A stretch of DNA of 32,190 nt from Carboxylicivirga linearis (GCF_018271995.1 NZ_JAGUCO010000036.1:1-32190); one strand, 5' to 3'; positions 7,336-16,806 are shown, counted from the first letter of the stretch. Numbers and translations: made by a program. Notes: generated by a model from the letters alone, not told the origin.

Positions 7336-8545
7336 AATTCACACGTATCTTTTTAATCCACATTATATATCCGCTAATGGGGAGGTAGGCTGCAAACAAA
7401 GCCAATAAGAAATACAGAAATTTGGATTTCAGACCTAATATTTCACCGGTATGGAGGCTTTTTATCAGTGACCTTACCTTTTGAGCTGTTGTTTTATCCG
7501 ACCATAATTTGGTTTCTTTATACTTACCTGTTTCATCAAAGGTAATGTCGTCGTGTAATACAGCACCTAAAAAGCTTTTTGTATTGGTTTTACGAATGGT
7601 AATATCCGAAAAGTGATGCCCCGGAAAAACAAAATTAATATCTCCTTTGTAATTGAGTTTTTGTTGAGCGGCATCAAGCATTACCTCATAATTGATAGTG
7701 GTAAATATACTATCGTTAATGTTTTTTGGGGGGCGGCGCTGCTTTGATCCAGGATTGTTTTTAGCCATTTTTTCTCTTTCGATCTTTTGCTGTTTGGCTT
7801 CTTCTTTTTCTGTTTTAGTCTGAAAAATACCGATGGTTACTTCTCGCACTGTAGGATAAGTGAAGTAGATACCAGTCCAGGTTATTAACAGCAAGCCAAT
7901 AGAGGCCATAGCGCCAAAGTTAATATGAAAGTCACGGTTAAATACCTGAAATCCATATTTGAGCCGGGCATTAAACTTGTTTTTAAAAGGTTTTTTCTTG
8001 CCCTTGATGGGCCACCATAAAACAATACCTGAAATAATAAAGAACAAAAAGCCTACTGTAGCTCCTCCAACAATCTGCTTGTAGAATTGAACATTTTCGG
8101 CATTGAACCATCTGTGCAAACGAAAGATAGTCCAGAAAAACTCACTAACACCAGAAGAGGCGGTTCCTACTATTTCGCCTGTTTCTCTATCGGCAAAGGC
8201 AATCACCTGCTTTGAGCCTCGTCCACCACCAATAATTCTAATGTTTTTATCATTTTCCTCAGGAATTACAAAGCGGGAAGGGTTGGTATGATACTCATTA
8301 ATAAAATGGGTGGCTACTAATTTTAAAGAAGCTTTCTTATCGGTCTCTTTATCGCGATTAATGAATTGGCGAGCACTAAAATCTTCTATCTCGGTTTTAA
8401 AAACATAAATAGCTCCGGTTGCAGCAATAAATGTTATTACTAAACCAATACAAATTCCTCCCCACATGTGGAGGAGGAATAAGATGTATTTTATGATATT
8501 TTCGTTTTTCCTTCGCTTTCGGAAAAGCGCATGTAAAATATTCAT
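7331..8545 (-). CDS. xusC: PepSY-associated TM protein, XusC-like (putative siderophore iron reductase)
   Basis: A 404-residue inner-membrane protein of the PepSY_TM family. The first membrane segment (about residues 20-48) carries LLHMWGGICIGLVITFIAATG, whose histidine is conserved in the family. A PepSY-like periplasmic domain with FWTIFRLHRWF follows. Further segments lie near 160-182 and 210-232, a second periplasmic domain includes GHHFSDITIRKT, and a last segment includes SLHTGEILGLKSKFLYFLLA. Family members such as Pseudomonas FoxB are heme-containing reductases that release iron from siderophores; that activity is inferred here. It is the third gene of a receptor-lipoprotein-PepSY operon in the order of Bacteroides xusABC, 65 bases after the second gene. 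The TAA stop lies inside a repeat arm, so the last residues may have been altered by insertion. Confidence 0.82.
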   Translation of the reverse strand: MNILHALFRKRRKNENIIKYILFLLHMWGGICIGLVITFIAATGAIYVFKTEIEDFSARQFINRDKETDKKASLKLVATHFINEYHTNPSRFVIPEENDKNIRIIGGGRGSKQVIAFADRETGEIVGTASSGVSEFFWTIFRLHRWFNAENVQFYKQIVGGATVGFLFFIISGIVLWWPIKGKKKPFKNKFNARLKYGFQVFNRDFHINFGAMASIGLLLITWTGIYFTYPTVREVTIGIFQTKTEKEEAKQQKIEREKMAKNNPGSKQRRPPKNINDSIFTTINYEVMLDAAQQKLNYKGDINFVFPGHHFSDITIRKTNTKSFLGAVLHDDITFDETGKYKETKLWSDKTTAQKVRSLIKSLHTGEILGLKSKFLYFLLALFAAYLPISGYIMWIKKIRVNY

Positions 8546-8610
8546 TTGTTGATTTTAAGGTTGTTGTTTTGCTAAATAGCAAAGCCCTTCTTTTTGAAGA
8601 CAACAGACTA

Positions 8611-9867
8611 TTAATAAATACCTTCGACAAAAATATTTCCACTATCTAATGTCATACCTTTCGTTACTGCATCAGGATCGTCGGAATTAACATCAAAAAT
8701 ATAAATGGCTGGTTCACTGGCGCCTGAGGTTCCAACCGGACTAATGGCCATATACATTTTATCATCAATTACTTTTACTTGCTGATAACCGAAAAGGTCG
8801 CTCATAGGCACATTCATTTGAATAGCTGTTTTATTATAGATGTCGATACGAATGACACCCCAATCGTTGTTTTCATCTGCAGCATCAAAAAACTGAGCAC
8901 TCATATAACAAATACCATTACCTGCGTGATACCAGTTATTGGTGTTAAAAGCTCTACCTAATGCTTCGGTAATATTAAATTCCCAGTCTTCGTCATACTC
9001 ACCATCTTGCAAACGAAGTAACATGGTTGCATCTTCGGCACTGGCAGCACGGTTAGCCTGGTAAACATATCCATCAATGGCATGCATGTTTTCGCCTCTG
9101 TAACCGTTGGTGTTACCATGTCCTTTTTCGGTACGGATGTATTTAGGATTTGTCAGTGACGGATAATCTAATACAATGGTGTGCATTCCGGTTAATTTAA
9201 TATCAGCATCTCCATCAAACAACCGACGACCTACTCCGTAGTAAATTTTGTTATCCAAAACGGTTGGAGCATCCACTCTAAAAGGATAAGCCTGGTTTTC
9301 GATATCCCATTCGGTGGGTTCAATTTCCCAGGTTTCCATGGTTGAATGAATCGATAGTGCCGGAATATCAATATTAACTGAATACATTAACGGTTTTTTA
9401 ATTACGCCGTTGCCTGAATCCTCAATGTCTTCAGCATTAATATTATGAATTAGAATAGTTTCTTCATTGATCTTCCAGGGGCGAACATGGGCAGTACCTC
9501 CCATAACATTGGTAACATCAATATCATCCACCTTGGTATAAATTCCATCAGTACAGGTTAAACGTTGCAAATCACCACCACCGTAATTAAATACATATAT
9601 GTTATCACTATTATCGGTGAATACACGAGCTGAGCGCACCGGGTTCAGGTGGTAACCGTTATTAACGAATGACAAAGAACCTTCTTCCAGGTTATTGGTA
9701 GAGGCAAGAAACACCTGGCTATCATCATCATCAAACTTAGCACCAATGTGGAATGTTTTACCAGTGTCTTCTCCGGGTTTAGTTCCGTTTGATTCATCTT
9801 CGCAGGCACTAAATGTAAATGCTGCACTTAATAACATTATTGAATAAAACAGTTTTGATTTAATCAT
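8611..9867 (-). CDS. xusB: DUF4374 surface lipoprotein, XusB-like siderophore-binding protein
   Basis: A 418-residue lipoprotein with lipobox LSAAFTFSAC, lipid cysteine at 22, followed by the acidic EDES stretch that resembles the Bacteroidetes surface-export signal. The rest is a repetitive beta-rich chain with blade-like units (NIYVFNYGGGDLQRL, KIYYGVGRRLF, KMYMAISPVGTSGASEPAIY), matching the DUF4374 family. In Bacteroides thetaiotaomicron the DUF4374 protein XusB is a surface-exposed propeller that captures ferric enterobactin and passes it to receptor XusA. Position directly after a TonB receptor (17-base gap) and before a PepSY protein supports the same role. The exact siderophore is unknown. 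Confidence 0.85.
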   Translation of the reverse strand: MIKSKLFYSIMLLSAAFTFSACEDESNGTKPGEDTGKTFHIGAKFDDDDSQVFLASTNNLEEGSLSFVNNGYHLNPVRSARVFTDNSDNIYVFNYGGGDLQRLTCTDGIYTKVDDIDVTNVMGGTAHVRPWKINEETILIHNINAEDIEDSGNGVIKKPLMYSVNIDIPALSIHSTMETWEIEPTEWDIENQAYPFRVDAPTVLDNKIYYGVGRRLFDGDADIKLTGMHTIVLDYPSLTNPKYIRTEKGHGNTNGYRGENMHAIDGYVYQANRAASAEDATMLLRLQDGEYDEDWEFNITEALGRAFNTNNWYHAGNGICYMSAQFFDAADENNDWGVIRIDIYNKTAIQMNVPMSDLFGYQQVKVIDDKMYMAISPVGTSGASEPAIYIFDVNSDDPDAVTKGMTLDSGNIFVEGIY

Positions 9868-9884
9868 GGTATATTTTTTAATTG

Positions 9885-12335
9885 TTAGAAACGATATGAA
9901 AATTTAGCGGCTATAGAGGCCCCTGGCTTTTGAACAGCAAAATTGTCGAAAGCCATGGTGTTAAAAATGTTTCGGGCATCCACCGCCAATGTTGTTCGTC
10001 TGTTGGCAAAGCGATAACTAATGCTTACATCATTAATGAATTGTGTGGGTACCACGGGTTTGTTTTGATTTCCGATGATACTCCAGTCGAAATCAAATTC
10101 GTGGATGTATGAGCTATACCAAGCTATGTTTATAAAGTCACCTTGTCTGAACAGGTCGCCCAGATTATAGCTGGCACTGGCATTGGCCGTTAGGTAAGGC
10201 ATATTAGGTTCTCTACTTTTATAATTCAGATTTTCTGATCCATTGGATGAGTACTTTTCCAAAAACCGAGAATCGAGGTAATAGCCCTGAAGCATAAAAT
10301 GCCACTTCTGAGCAATTTTATAATCTAATTGAGCTTCAATACCTTTTGAGTTAACATGCCCAATATTTTGAAATACCGAGTAACTATCGTCGCCACTTAC
10401 AATAATGTTTCGGCGAATTCGGTCATAAGTATCACGTAAAAATAAGTTGGTAGTTAAACTCAGTTCAGTTAATCCATCGCGATGGAGTGCAAATATTCCT
10501 CCCAGATTAACGTTCATACTTTTTTCGGGTTCAAGATCGGTTGAAGCCACAATTTCATCAGATACATTACCAAATACTTCATTGGTATTAACCAGCCGTA
10601 TGGCTTTTTCTATGCTAAAGTTGATGCGTACTCTGTCGTTTAATTCGTACGATGATGCTGCTCCATAACCCCAATTATCGTCAGGGCGGCGGAAATTAAG
10701 TGTGTCGTAAGTTGATCCGCTTTGCTCAATGCGGTGTTGCTCCAACAGGTTATTGTAATATTTTACAAAGAATGAATTGCGAAGTTTTTCGTCCAACAAT
10801 ATTTGTTGATAAGTAGCACCGGCAATCTGTTTTGTAATAGTATTGGTTGAACCATAATTTCGTAACTCGGCAGCCTGCATTTCATCGTCAGAAGAACGTA
10901 CATAGCGATTGTAAGAGTAATTCACTCCTAAACTGTGTTGTTGATTAAACTGATATTGAGCCGATGCGCGGGCTACATAGTTTTCGTTGTCATCTACATT
11001 TAAAGTTGCTGTTCCTGCTTCGCCCGGAACCGGAGTAACACCTGCTACCGGTGGAATAATTTCTCCATACCAATTGTAATTGTTAGTAGTGGTATCTACA
11101 ACGCTTCGTTGCGATAGTGAATACTGTCCATCAAGCGAAAAGGTTAGATTATCAATGAATAAATCCTTTTTCAGGTATTTAATGCTGTGAGCAATGGTTT
11201 TACTTTCGGTAAATCGCTCACCATATGGTTTAATCATCCTGGGGCCGTGCTGAAGTTCTTTGTAATCGTCTGATAGGTTGATGGAGTACAATAACTGATC
11301 GGCCCATCTTTTACCTGTTACACCCATATCAAATTTGGCTCCTTTACTTTTATAAGCGTCGTGGAAGCGTCGTACTTTAACACCTTGCTCCACTACTTTT
11401 AGGTAGTTGGGATTGCGGCTTCCATCCGGTAAAAACTCGTTGTAATCGCGAATTTTTATTTCATCGCTCCATACTTTATAATCATTGTCAGAGTAATTAT
11501 AAAACATTGACAATCGGCTAGTCAGTCCACTCTTACCATTTCTCCAGTTGGCAATTACATCGCCCCGGTGAGTGTTAAATGAGCCATATTGATAAGAAGC
11601 ATTACCGTTGAAAATGTTTTTTTTATCGTTTGGATTCAGTTGCTTGGTTACAATGTTAATGGCACCTCCCAGTGCATCGTTGCCCAACTCAACCGGAACA
11701 ACACCTTTATAGACATCAACACGTTCGATCAGCGAAACCGGAATAGAATTAACGGAATAAGACGAACCAAAGCTTTCCATTGGAACTCCGTCAATAAAAA
11801 TTCGTACAGCCCGACCGCTCATACCATTGAGGTTAAAGGTGGTTTGCGATCCTAATCCACCATCTCGACGTACTTTTAGCCCGGGGGTTTGTTCCAATAC
11901 ATCATTTAGTTCCAAGGGGCGTGTTTCCAGTGGTTTTACATCAACAGAAGTAACTGCAAATCCGCTTTTGTTTATCTGAGTAGCCTTGGTTTCGGCTTTT
12001 ACAACCACCTCGTTCAGGCCAATTTTTTCTTCTTCAAGTTTAATGTTTAATAAAATGGAATTGGATTTTGAAAAGTCTACGGGAATTTTCTTTTCGGTAT
12101 ACCCTATGCTTTTAACAACAAGAATGACCTTTTTATGAGTGAAGTCGCTTAATATAAAAGAGCCATCAACAGAGCTGTTTGTTCCTATTGTTGAGTTTTC
12201 GATATAAACGTTGGCAAAAGGTATGGGATTGTTATCTTCATCAATCACTTTTCCATTGATCGTTTTCTCTGGATTATTTGCAATGATGATTTGAGAACTT
12301 ATGTAGAAAATAAAAAGAAAAATACTGTTCTTCAT
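9885..12335 (-). CDS. xusA: TonB-dependent outer-membrane receptor, XusA-like
   Basis: The 816-residue receptor has a signal peptide (about 1-19), then a carboxypeptidase-regulatory-like domain (about 22-105: TINGKVIDEDNNPIPFANVY and following). Next come a plug domain (about 130-232, with LNDVLEQTPGLKVRRDGGLG, IFIDGVPMESFG and GNDALGGAINIVTKQ) and a 22-strand barrel ending in the aromatic FSYRF. It should import a ferric siderophore using TonB energy. It is the first gene of the three-gene unit with the DUF4374 lipoprotein and PepSY protein. It lacks the SusD partner of glycan receptors, which fits the Xus-type assignment. The start is ATG at 12335. Iron control is expected, but no clear Fur box was found by eye in the 335-base upstream spacer. 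Confidence 0.9.
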   Translation of the reverse strand: MKNSIFLFIFYISSQIIIANNPEKTINGKVIDEDNNPIPFANVYIENSTIGTNSSVDGSFILSDFTHKKVILVVKSIGYTEKKIPVDFSKSNSILLNIKLEEEKIGLNEVVVKAETKATQINKSGFAVTSVDVKPLETRPLELNDVLEQTPGLKVRRDGGLGSQTTFNLNGMSGRAVRIFIDGVPMESFGSSYSVNSIPVSLIERVDVYKGVVPVELGNDALGGAINIVTKQLNPNDKKNIFNGNASYQYGSFNTHRGDVIANWRNGKSGLTSRLSMFYNYSDNDYKVWSDEIKIRDYNEFLPDGSRNPNYLKVVEQGVKVRRFHDAYKSKGAKFDMGVTGKRWADQLLYSINLSDDYKELQHGPRMIKPYGERFTESKTIAHSIKYLKKDLFIDNLTFSLDGQYSLSQRSVVDTTTNNYNWYGEIIPPVAGVTPVPGEAGTATLNVDDNENYVARASAQYQFNQQHSLGVNYSYNRYVRSSDDEMQAAELRNYGSTNTITKQIAGATYQQILLDEKLRNSFFVKYYNNLLEQHRIEQSGSTYDTLNFRRPDDNWGYGAASSYELNDRVRINFSIEKAIRLVNTNEVFGNVSDEIVASTDLEPEKSMNVNLGGIFALHRDGLTELSLTTNLFLRDTYDRIRRNIIVSGDDSYSVFQNIGHVNSKGIEAQLDYKIAQKWHFMLQGYYLDSRFLEKYSSNGSENLNYKSREPNMPYLTANASASYNLGDLFRQGDFINIAWYSSYIHEFDFDWSIIGNQNKPVVPTQFINDVSISYRFANRRTTLAVDARNIFNTMAFDNFAVQKPGASIAAKFSYRF

Positions 12336-12670
12336 CCCGGTTTTTTTTGTTTATGCAAAACAATAGAAGAAGCAGTCATCAATCAATCCCTATTAATTGT
12401 GGTTTTATTTAGTAGATGGGGAATTGCGTTTAGTAAAGGAATCCAAAAAAAGTAAAAAACATCGTAAGAAATGATAATGTAAGATTTGTGTAAATAATTA
12501 TTTTATAAAATGGATAAGAGTTAGTATTTAGATAGATACACTGATTTTAATAGGAGAAAAGGAATGATATCTGGAGTGAACTGATATTAAATATATGAGA
12601 AAAAAGTGAAGAAAAGTTAGAATTTACATATCCCTAAAATAGGGTAGAGGTGTAATGTGAAGATTACAGT
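12336..12670. other. Spacer upstream of the XusA-like gene
   Basis: About 335 AT-rich bases between the 3' end of the hydroxyproline cluster and the receptor gene. It must hold the receptor promoter, but no convincing TAnnTTTG/TTTG pair or Fur box was recognised. A small hairpin, CCCTAAAATAGGG near 12632, lies past the dehydratase stop and lacks a following T-run. Confidence 0.4.
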
Positions 12671-13711
12671 TTACCTAAAAATAAATCCATCTTTTAACGG
12701 ATCATTGGGATCAAAACAGAATTCATTCTTACCTGTGATATGTGCTGTGCCGCTTACTTCAGGAATGAGGGCTGGAAAAGTGCCATAAGTGGTTTCTTCT
12801 GAAACCTTAACATCCATTGTGGTTCCTAAAATACTTTCAATAGTTATCGTTTCATTCAGTTGCAATTCTCCTTTAGCATAATGAAGAGCTGCCCGGGCAC
12901 TTACACCAGATCCTGTAGCAGAGCGATCTACTTCACCATCGGCAAAAATACAAACATTGCGACTATGATGATTTGGGGTATGGGCTTTACCTGTAAAAAT
13001 GCTACCATATAAAAAGCTCAAATCATCTTCAAAAGGGTGGGTGATGGGGTACTTTTTTATGATAGCTAATTTAATTTTTCTTCCCCAATGGATTAGTTGA
13101 TTGTAGTTATCGGATGTTAGTTTCAGATTTAATTGATCGGCATCTACCAATGCATAAAAAGCTCCGCCAAATGCTATATCAAACTGCACTTGTCCTATTC
13201 CTTCAATAACTAAACTTTCATTTTGATATAGAACAAACGAAGGAACATTTAAAAAGCTCACTTTTTCAACAATATTGTTTTTTCGGAAGGCCTTCGCTCG
13301 TATTTGTCCCGGAGGAGCATCAATTAGTAATTCCGGTGTATCCCCATCTTTGGTGATCATACCTGTATCAAAAACTAACTTGGTTAGCGCAATAATGGCA
13401 TGTCCACACATGGTACTATAACCTTCATTATGCATGAAGAAGGTGCCAAAATCGGCATTGGTTGAAGTTGGTTCGGTAATAATGGCTCCATACATATCGG
13501 CATGACCACGAGGTTCAAACATGATACCTGTTCTGATATGATCAAGATTGTTTTTGAAGAACCTTCGTTTTTCTAATATGGTAGAGCCTTCAATGTTTGG
13601 TAATCCTTGATAAACAACGCGCAAAGGTTCTCCTCCTGTATGCAAATCAATGGTTTTGATTTGCAACCAATCTTCAGGAGGCTGCCATTGCCATTTATCA
13701 AGGTTAATCAT
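12671..13711 (-). CDS. Trans-3-hydroxy-L-proline dehydratase (proline racemase family)
   Basis: A 346-residue member of PF05544. The first catalytic site is Cys102 in MCGHAIIALTK. The second, where proline racemases and 4-hydroxyproline epimerases have Cys, is Thr266 in DRSATGSGVSARAA. The Cys/Thr pair marks trans-3-hydroxy-L-proline dehydratases (EC 4.2.1.77), which convert the substrate to delta1-pyrroline-2-carboxylate. Family boxes HTGGEPLRVV and PRGHADMYGA are also present. It is cytoplasmic, with no signal peptide. It is the last gene of the cluster from 19208, 12 bases after the metal-transporter gene and in a unit with a pyrroline-carboxylate-reductase-type gene, which supplies the next step. 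Substrate is inferred from the residue pair and context. Confidence 0.87.
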   Translation of the reverse strand: MINLDKWQWQPPEDWLQIKTIDLHTGGEPLRVVYQGLPNIEGSTILEKRRFFKNNLDHIRTGIMFEPRGHADMYGAIITEPTSTNADFGTFFMHNEGYSTMCGHAIIALTKLVFDTGMITKDGDTPELLIDAPPGQIRAKAFRKNNIVEKVSFLNVPSFVLYQNESLVIEGIGQVQFDIAFGGAFYALVDADQLNLKLTSDNYNQLIHWGRKIKLAIIKKYPITHPFEDDLSFLYGSIFTGKAHTPNHHSRNVCIFADGEVDRSATGSGVSARAALHYAKGELQLNETITIESILGTTMDVKVSEETTYGTFPALIPEVSGTAHITGKNEFCFDPNDPLKDGFIFR

Positions 13712-13723
13712 TAATGATATTTT

Positions 13724-14425
13724 TTACACATTTACTCCAAATAAATACCCTACAAATGCAGATAATCCCATGGCTATGGTTCCCCAAATAACAATTCGAA
13801 GAACCGCTTTGGTAATGCTCGATCCACCGGTTTTGGCTGATGTTGCACCTAATAACACCAATGAAACAATGGTAAAGGCATACAGGTAGTATTCCATTTG
13901 TTTAACCGGCGCCAAAAGGGCAACAATTAATGGTAATAAACCTCCTGCGGTAAAGGCTGCTCCTGAGGCCAATGCTGCCTGAATAGGATTGGCCTGAGTG
14001 ATTTCATTAATTCCCAATTCGTCTCGCACGTGAGCTCCCAGAGCATCATGTTCAGTTAATTCTTTTGCTACTTGCTGCGCCGTTTCTTTTGTCAGCCCTC
14101 TGCGTTCGTATATCTGCGAAAGTATTTTTAATTCATTTTCAGGGTAGTCTTTCAGTTCCTGAGCTTCGCGTTTGATATCAGCTTGTTCAATATCGGTTTG
14201 AGAACTGACTGATACGTATTCGCCGGCTGCCATCGATAAGGCACCTGCTACTACACCCGCTGTTGTGGCCAATATTATGGTTTCGCGTGAAGTAGCTGCT
14301 GTAGCAATACCAATTGAAAGGCTTGCTACGGAAATGATACCGTCGTTGGCGCCCAACACAACGGCTCTCAACCAGTTACTTCTACCAATGTAATGGTTGT
14401 CTAAATAGTTATCAATTGTAATCAT
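13724..14425 (-). CDS. VIT1/CCC1 family iron/manganese transporter
   Basis: A 233-residue membrane protein with the VIT1/CCC1 layout. The N-terminal motif SNWLRAVVLGANDGIISVAS leads into helix 1, and helix 2 contains GVVAGALSMAAGEYVSVSSQ with its metal-binding Met/Glu region. A cytoplasmic helical metal-binding domain rich in Glu follows (about 80-145, including ELKILSQIYERRGL), then three helices to the C-terminus. Relatives move Fe2+ or Mn2+ out of the cytoplasm. It lies 16 bases after the reductase and 12 before the dehydratase, so it is co-transcribed with proline-metabolism genes. The link may be metal balance for the Mn-dependent Xaa-Pro peptidase, which is speculative. Confidence 0.87.
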   Translation of the reverse strand: MITIDNYLDNHYIGRSNWLRAVVLGANDGIISVASLSIGIATAATSRETIILATTAGVVAGALSMAAGEYVSVSSQTDIEQADIKREAQELKDYPENELKILSQIYERRGLTKETAQQVAKELTEHDALGAHVRDELGINEITQANPIQAALASGAAFTAGGLLPLIVALLAPVKQMEYYLYAFTIVSLVLLGATSAKTGGSSITKAVLRIVIWGTIAMGLSAFVGYLFGVNV

Positions 14426-14441
14426 TATAGGTCAGATACTT

Positions 14442-15404
14442 TTAAAGAGCGATGTCGGTTCCCAATCCCTTTTCTTCTGCCATCTGGTATATCAGTTTGG
14501 CTGCAAACAGGTCGAAAACACCATGTCCCACACTCTTAAATAATCGTGTTTCTTTAAAACCCAGTTCGTTGGGCTGTTGTATTAATGTTGAAATATGTTT
14601 GATTTGTTCCGGTTTTATCCATTCGTTTTCAATAGGATGAATTAAGTCGCCGCTTTCCAGTTTGGCTTGCTCAGCATCGATCCATACCGTATCAATTAAT
14701 CGGTAAACAGATTCTGAAATCTCACGCATCTCAGGTTTATAGGATCCTACGCTAACGAATGTTTTACCTAACAATAAATCTTCCAGATTAGGTAGAACCG
14801 GCAATTTAGAGGTAGTGGCTGTACAAACAATCTCAGAGTTGGTAATTACCTGTTGCTCATCTTCGCAGGGGGCAACTTCAACATCAGGGCAGTGTTGATG
14901 CATAAATTGCATAAATTCCATCACCTTTTGGTGTGAAGGATCATAAAAGTAAACCCTTTCCAAATCGCGTTCATGAGAAGCCATCCATGCCAGGTGTTGC
15001 CCTTGAACTCCTGCACCAATCACTCCCAGGTATTGAGCCATGGGATCGGATAAATGACGAATGCCAACACAAGCTACAGCAGCAGTTCGCATGGCGGTTA
15101 ATTTAGCCCCGTTGAATAATGCCAGAGTTTCCCCGGTTGCTCCGTCATTTAAAATTAATGAGCCTTGAATGGCAGGCAATTCTCTATCGGCATTAGCAGG
15201 AAATATCGAGACCAATTTGGTTGAAAATAAGTCAGGGCCTACCGATGGCATCACCAGTAAGGTGTTATCATCCATATGCACATGCATGCGATCCGGAGTT
15301 TTATAATCGGCATCATTAAAAGTTTGCAGAGCCACTTCCATGGCATCAATCCAATGGTGCGGTTGGGCGGCTGATTCAATGATTTCCCCTGAGATTATTT
15401 TCAT
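14442..15404 (-). CDS. Ornithine cyclodeaminase/mu-crystallin family, probable pyrroline-2-carboxylate reductase
   Basis: A 320-residue cytoplasmic enzyme with the family boxes: substrate/NAD side LFNGAKLTAMRTAAVACVGI (about 95-115) and the Rossmann loop LGVIGAGVQGQHLAWMA (about 125-141), then SVGSYKPEMREI near 230. Members are ornithine cyclodeaminases, alanine dehydrogenases or delta1-pyrroline-2-carboxylate reductases (LhpI type). Co-location with a trans-3-hydroxy-L-proline dehydratase favours the last: NAD(P)H-dependent reduction of pyrroline-2-carboxylate to L-proline. It starts 10 bases after the Xaa-Pro peptidase stop, so translation is probably coupled. Ornithine cyclodeaminase activity would give the same product from a different substrate and cannot be excluded. 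Confidence 0.82.
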   Translation of the reverse strand: MKIISGEIIESAAQPHHWIDAMEVALQTFNDADYKTPDRMHVHMDDNTLLVMPSVGPDLFSTKLVSIFPANADRELPAIQGSLILNDGATGETLALFNGAKLTAMRTAAVACVGIRHLSDPMAQYLGVIGAGVQGQHLAWMASHERDLERVYFYDPSHQKVMEFMQFMHQHCPDVEVAPCEDEQQVITNSEIVCTATTSKLPVLPNLEDLLLGKTFVSVGSYKPEMREISESVYRLIDTVWIDAEQAKLESGDLIHPIENEWIKPEQIKHISTLIQQPNELGFKETRLFKSVGHGVFDLFAAKLIYQMAEEKGLGTDIAL

Positions 15405-15414
15405 AATGAACTGG

Positions 15415-16806
15415 TTAAAATGCTTTTAATCGTTCGTTTTCCACATCTTCAATGGATTTAGGAAGAGGTTTACCCAATAATCGAGCTCCTGTTTCAGTAA
15501 TTAAAAAGTCCTCTTCGTTACGACATCCACCAAAATTTTTAAACTGCTCTAATTTAGTGAAGTTAAGATACTTTTGAAAACGTTTTTCGTTTTTCCATAA
15601 ATCGATTAACTGAGGAATGAAATAAATGCCTGGCTCAATGGTTAATACAAAACCGGGTTCGAGTTTACGTGCCAAGCGTAACGACTTTAGTCCAAACTGT
15701 GTACTTTTAGCTTCCTTGTGATAGCCAACATATTGTTCGCCCAGGTCTTCCATATCATGTACATCCAGTCCCATCATATGCCCCAAACCGCAAGGAAAAA
15801 ACATGGCATGAGCGCCTTCGGCAATTCCTTCTTCAATATCACCTGTAACAAAGCCAAGGTCTTTCATGCCGCGCATAATCTCACGAGCCGATTCGAAATA
15901 GATATCCTTAAATGGTACACCTGGCTTTAGCAATTCAATGGCTTTATTATGAGAGTTGAGCGCAACCTGATAAATCTCTTTTTGCTCTGAAGAAAAAGTT
16001 TTGTTTACCGGGAAGGTACTGGACATATCGCCGGCATAGCCCATGGCCGTTTCAGCACCTGCATCCAACAAAAACATTCCACCTTCTTTTAAAGTGTTGC
16101 CATGGTAGTGATTGTGCAAAGTTTGTCCGTTGATGGTTCCGATAACAGGAAATGAAATCTGACCACCGGCAGCAATGGCAATTCGTTCTACCTCAGCGGC
16201 TACTTCCGCTTCTTGCATTCCCGGGCGAGCTATGCGCATGGCAGCAAGGTGCATATCAACCGTGGTGTTAACTGCTTTTTCAATTTCAACAATCTCTTCT
16301 TCCGACTTATAATTACGTTGTTTGATAACCGCTTTAATCAATTCCAGCGAAGCTTTTTCTTTAACTTGCTCTGGTAATATGCCTATCCATTGAAAAAGCT
16401 TAATCTGGCTTTCGGCACGATATAATGGTAGAAAATGGATTTTTCTTCCCTGACTTTGTGCTTTTTGTAAATCGGCTTTTAACTGATCGATGGTACCACT
16501 TTGAGTAACCCCGGATTGGGCCGAACGACTGGCAATGGTTGGCTGATCACCCATCCAAACAATATCGTCGATGGTGTAATCATTACCATATACTATTGAT
16601 TCACCACTTTCGGCATCTACAATGGCTGCCACATCGGGATGGTTAATGCCAAAGAAATACAAGAAGCTGCTGTCCTGACGAAAGTGATAGGTATTATCGG
16701 CATAATTCATGGGACTTTCAGAATTTCCAATAAACAGGATGATCCCTTTTTCAACATCTTGAGCCAGTTGTTGGCGGCGATTTATATAAGTCTCTTTTTT
16801 AAACAT
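15415..16806 (-). CDS. pepP: Xaa-Pro aminopeptidase (M24B, aminopeptidase P/prolidase)
   Basis: A 463-residue cytoplasmic enzyme with an N-terminal AMP_N domain (about 5-130) and a pita-bread M24 catalytic domain (about 165-455). All five dinuclear-metal ligands are visible: Asp238 (LLDAG), Asp250 (YAGDMSS), His333 (GLGHMMG), Glu381 (IEPGIYF) and Glu421 (RNEEDFLIT). It removes N-terminal residues in front of proline, normally with Mn2+. The frame extends to an ATG at 16878, but those 24 residues do not resemble the family; ATG at 16806 begins the typical MFKKETYINRRQQL. Position between a secreted S9 peptidase and proline-forming enzymes suggests it processes imported proline peptides. Confidence 0.9.
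   Translation of the reverse strand: MFKKETYINRRQQLAQDVEKGIILFIGNSESPMNYADNTYHFRQDSSFLYFFGINHPDVAAIVDAESGESIVYGNDYTIDDIVWMGDQPTIASRSAQSGVTQSGTIDQLKADLQKAQSQGRKIHFLPLYRAESQIKLFQWIGILPEQVKEKASLELIKAVIKQRNYKSEEEIVEIEKAVNTTVDMHLAAMRIARPGMQEAEVAAEVERIAIAAGGQISFPVIGTINGQTLHNHYHGNTLKEGGMFLLDAGAETAMGYAGDMSSTFPVNKTFSSEQKEIYQVALNSHNKAIELLKPGVPFKDIYFESAREIMRGMKDLGFVTGDIEEGIAEGAHAMFFPCGLGHMMGLDVHDMEDLGEQYVGYHKEAKSTQFGLKSLRLARKLEPGFVLTIEPGIYFIPQLIDLWKNEKRFQKYLNFTKLEQFKNFGGCRNEEDFLITETGARLLGKPLPKSIEDVENERLKAF

Noticed and set aside
9930-11855. Plus-strand open frames inside the TonB receptor
   Set aside because: They are antisense frames of a clear 816-residue receptor gene, with no independent signal.
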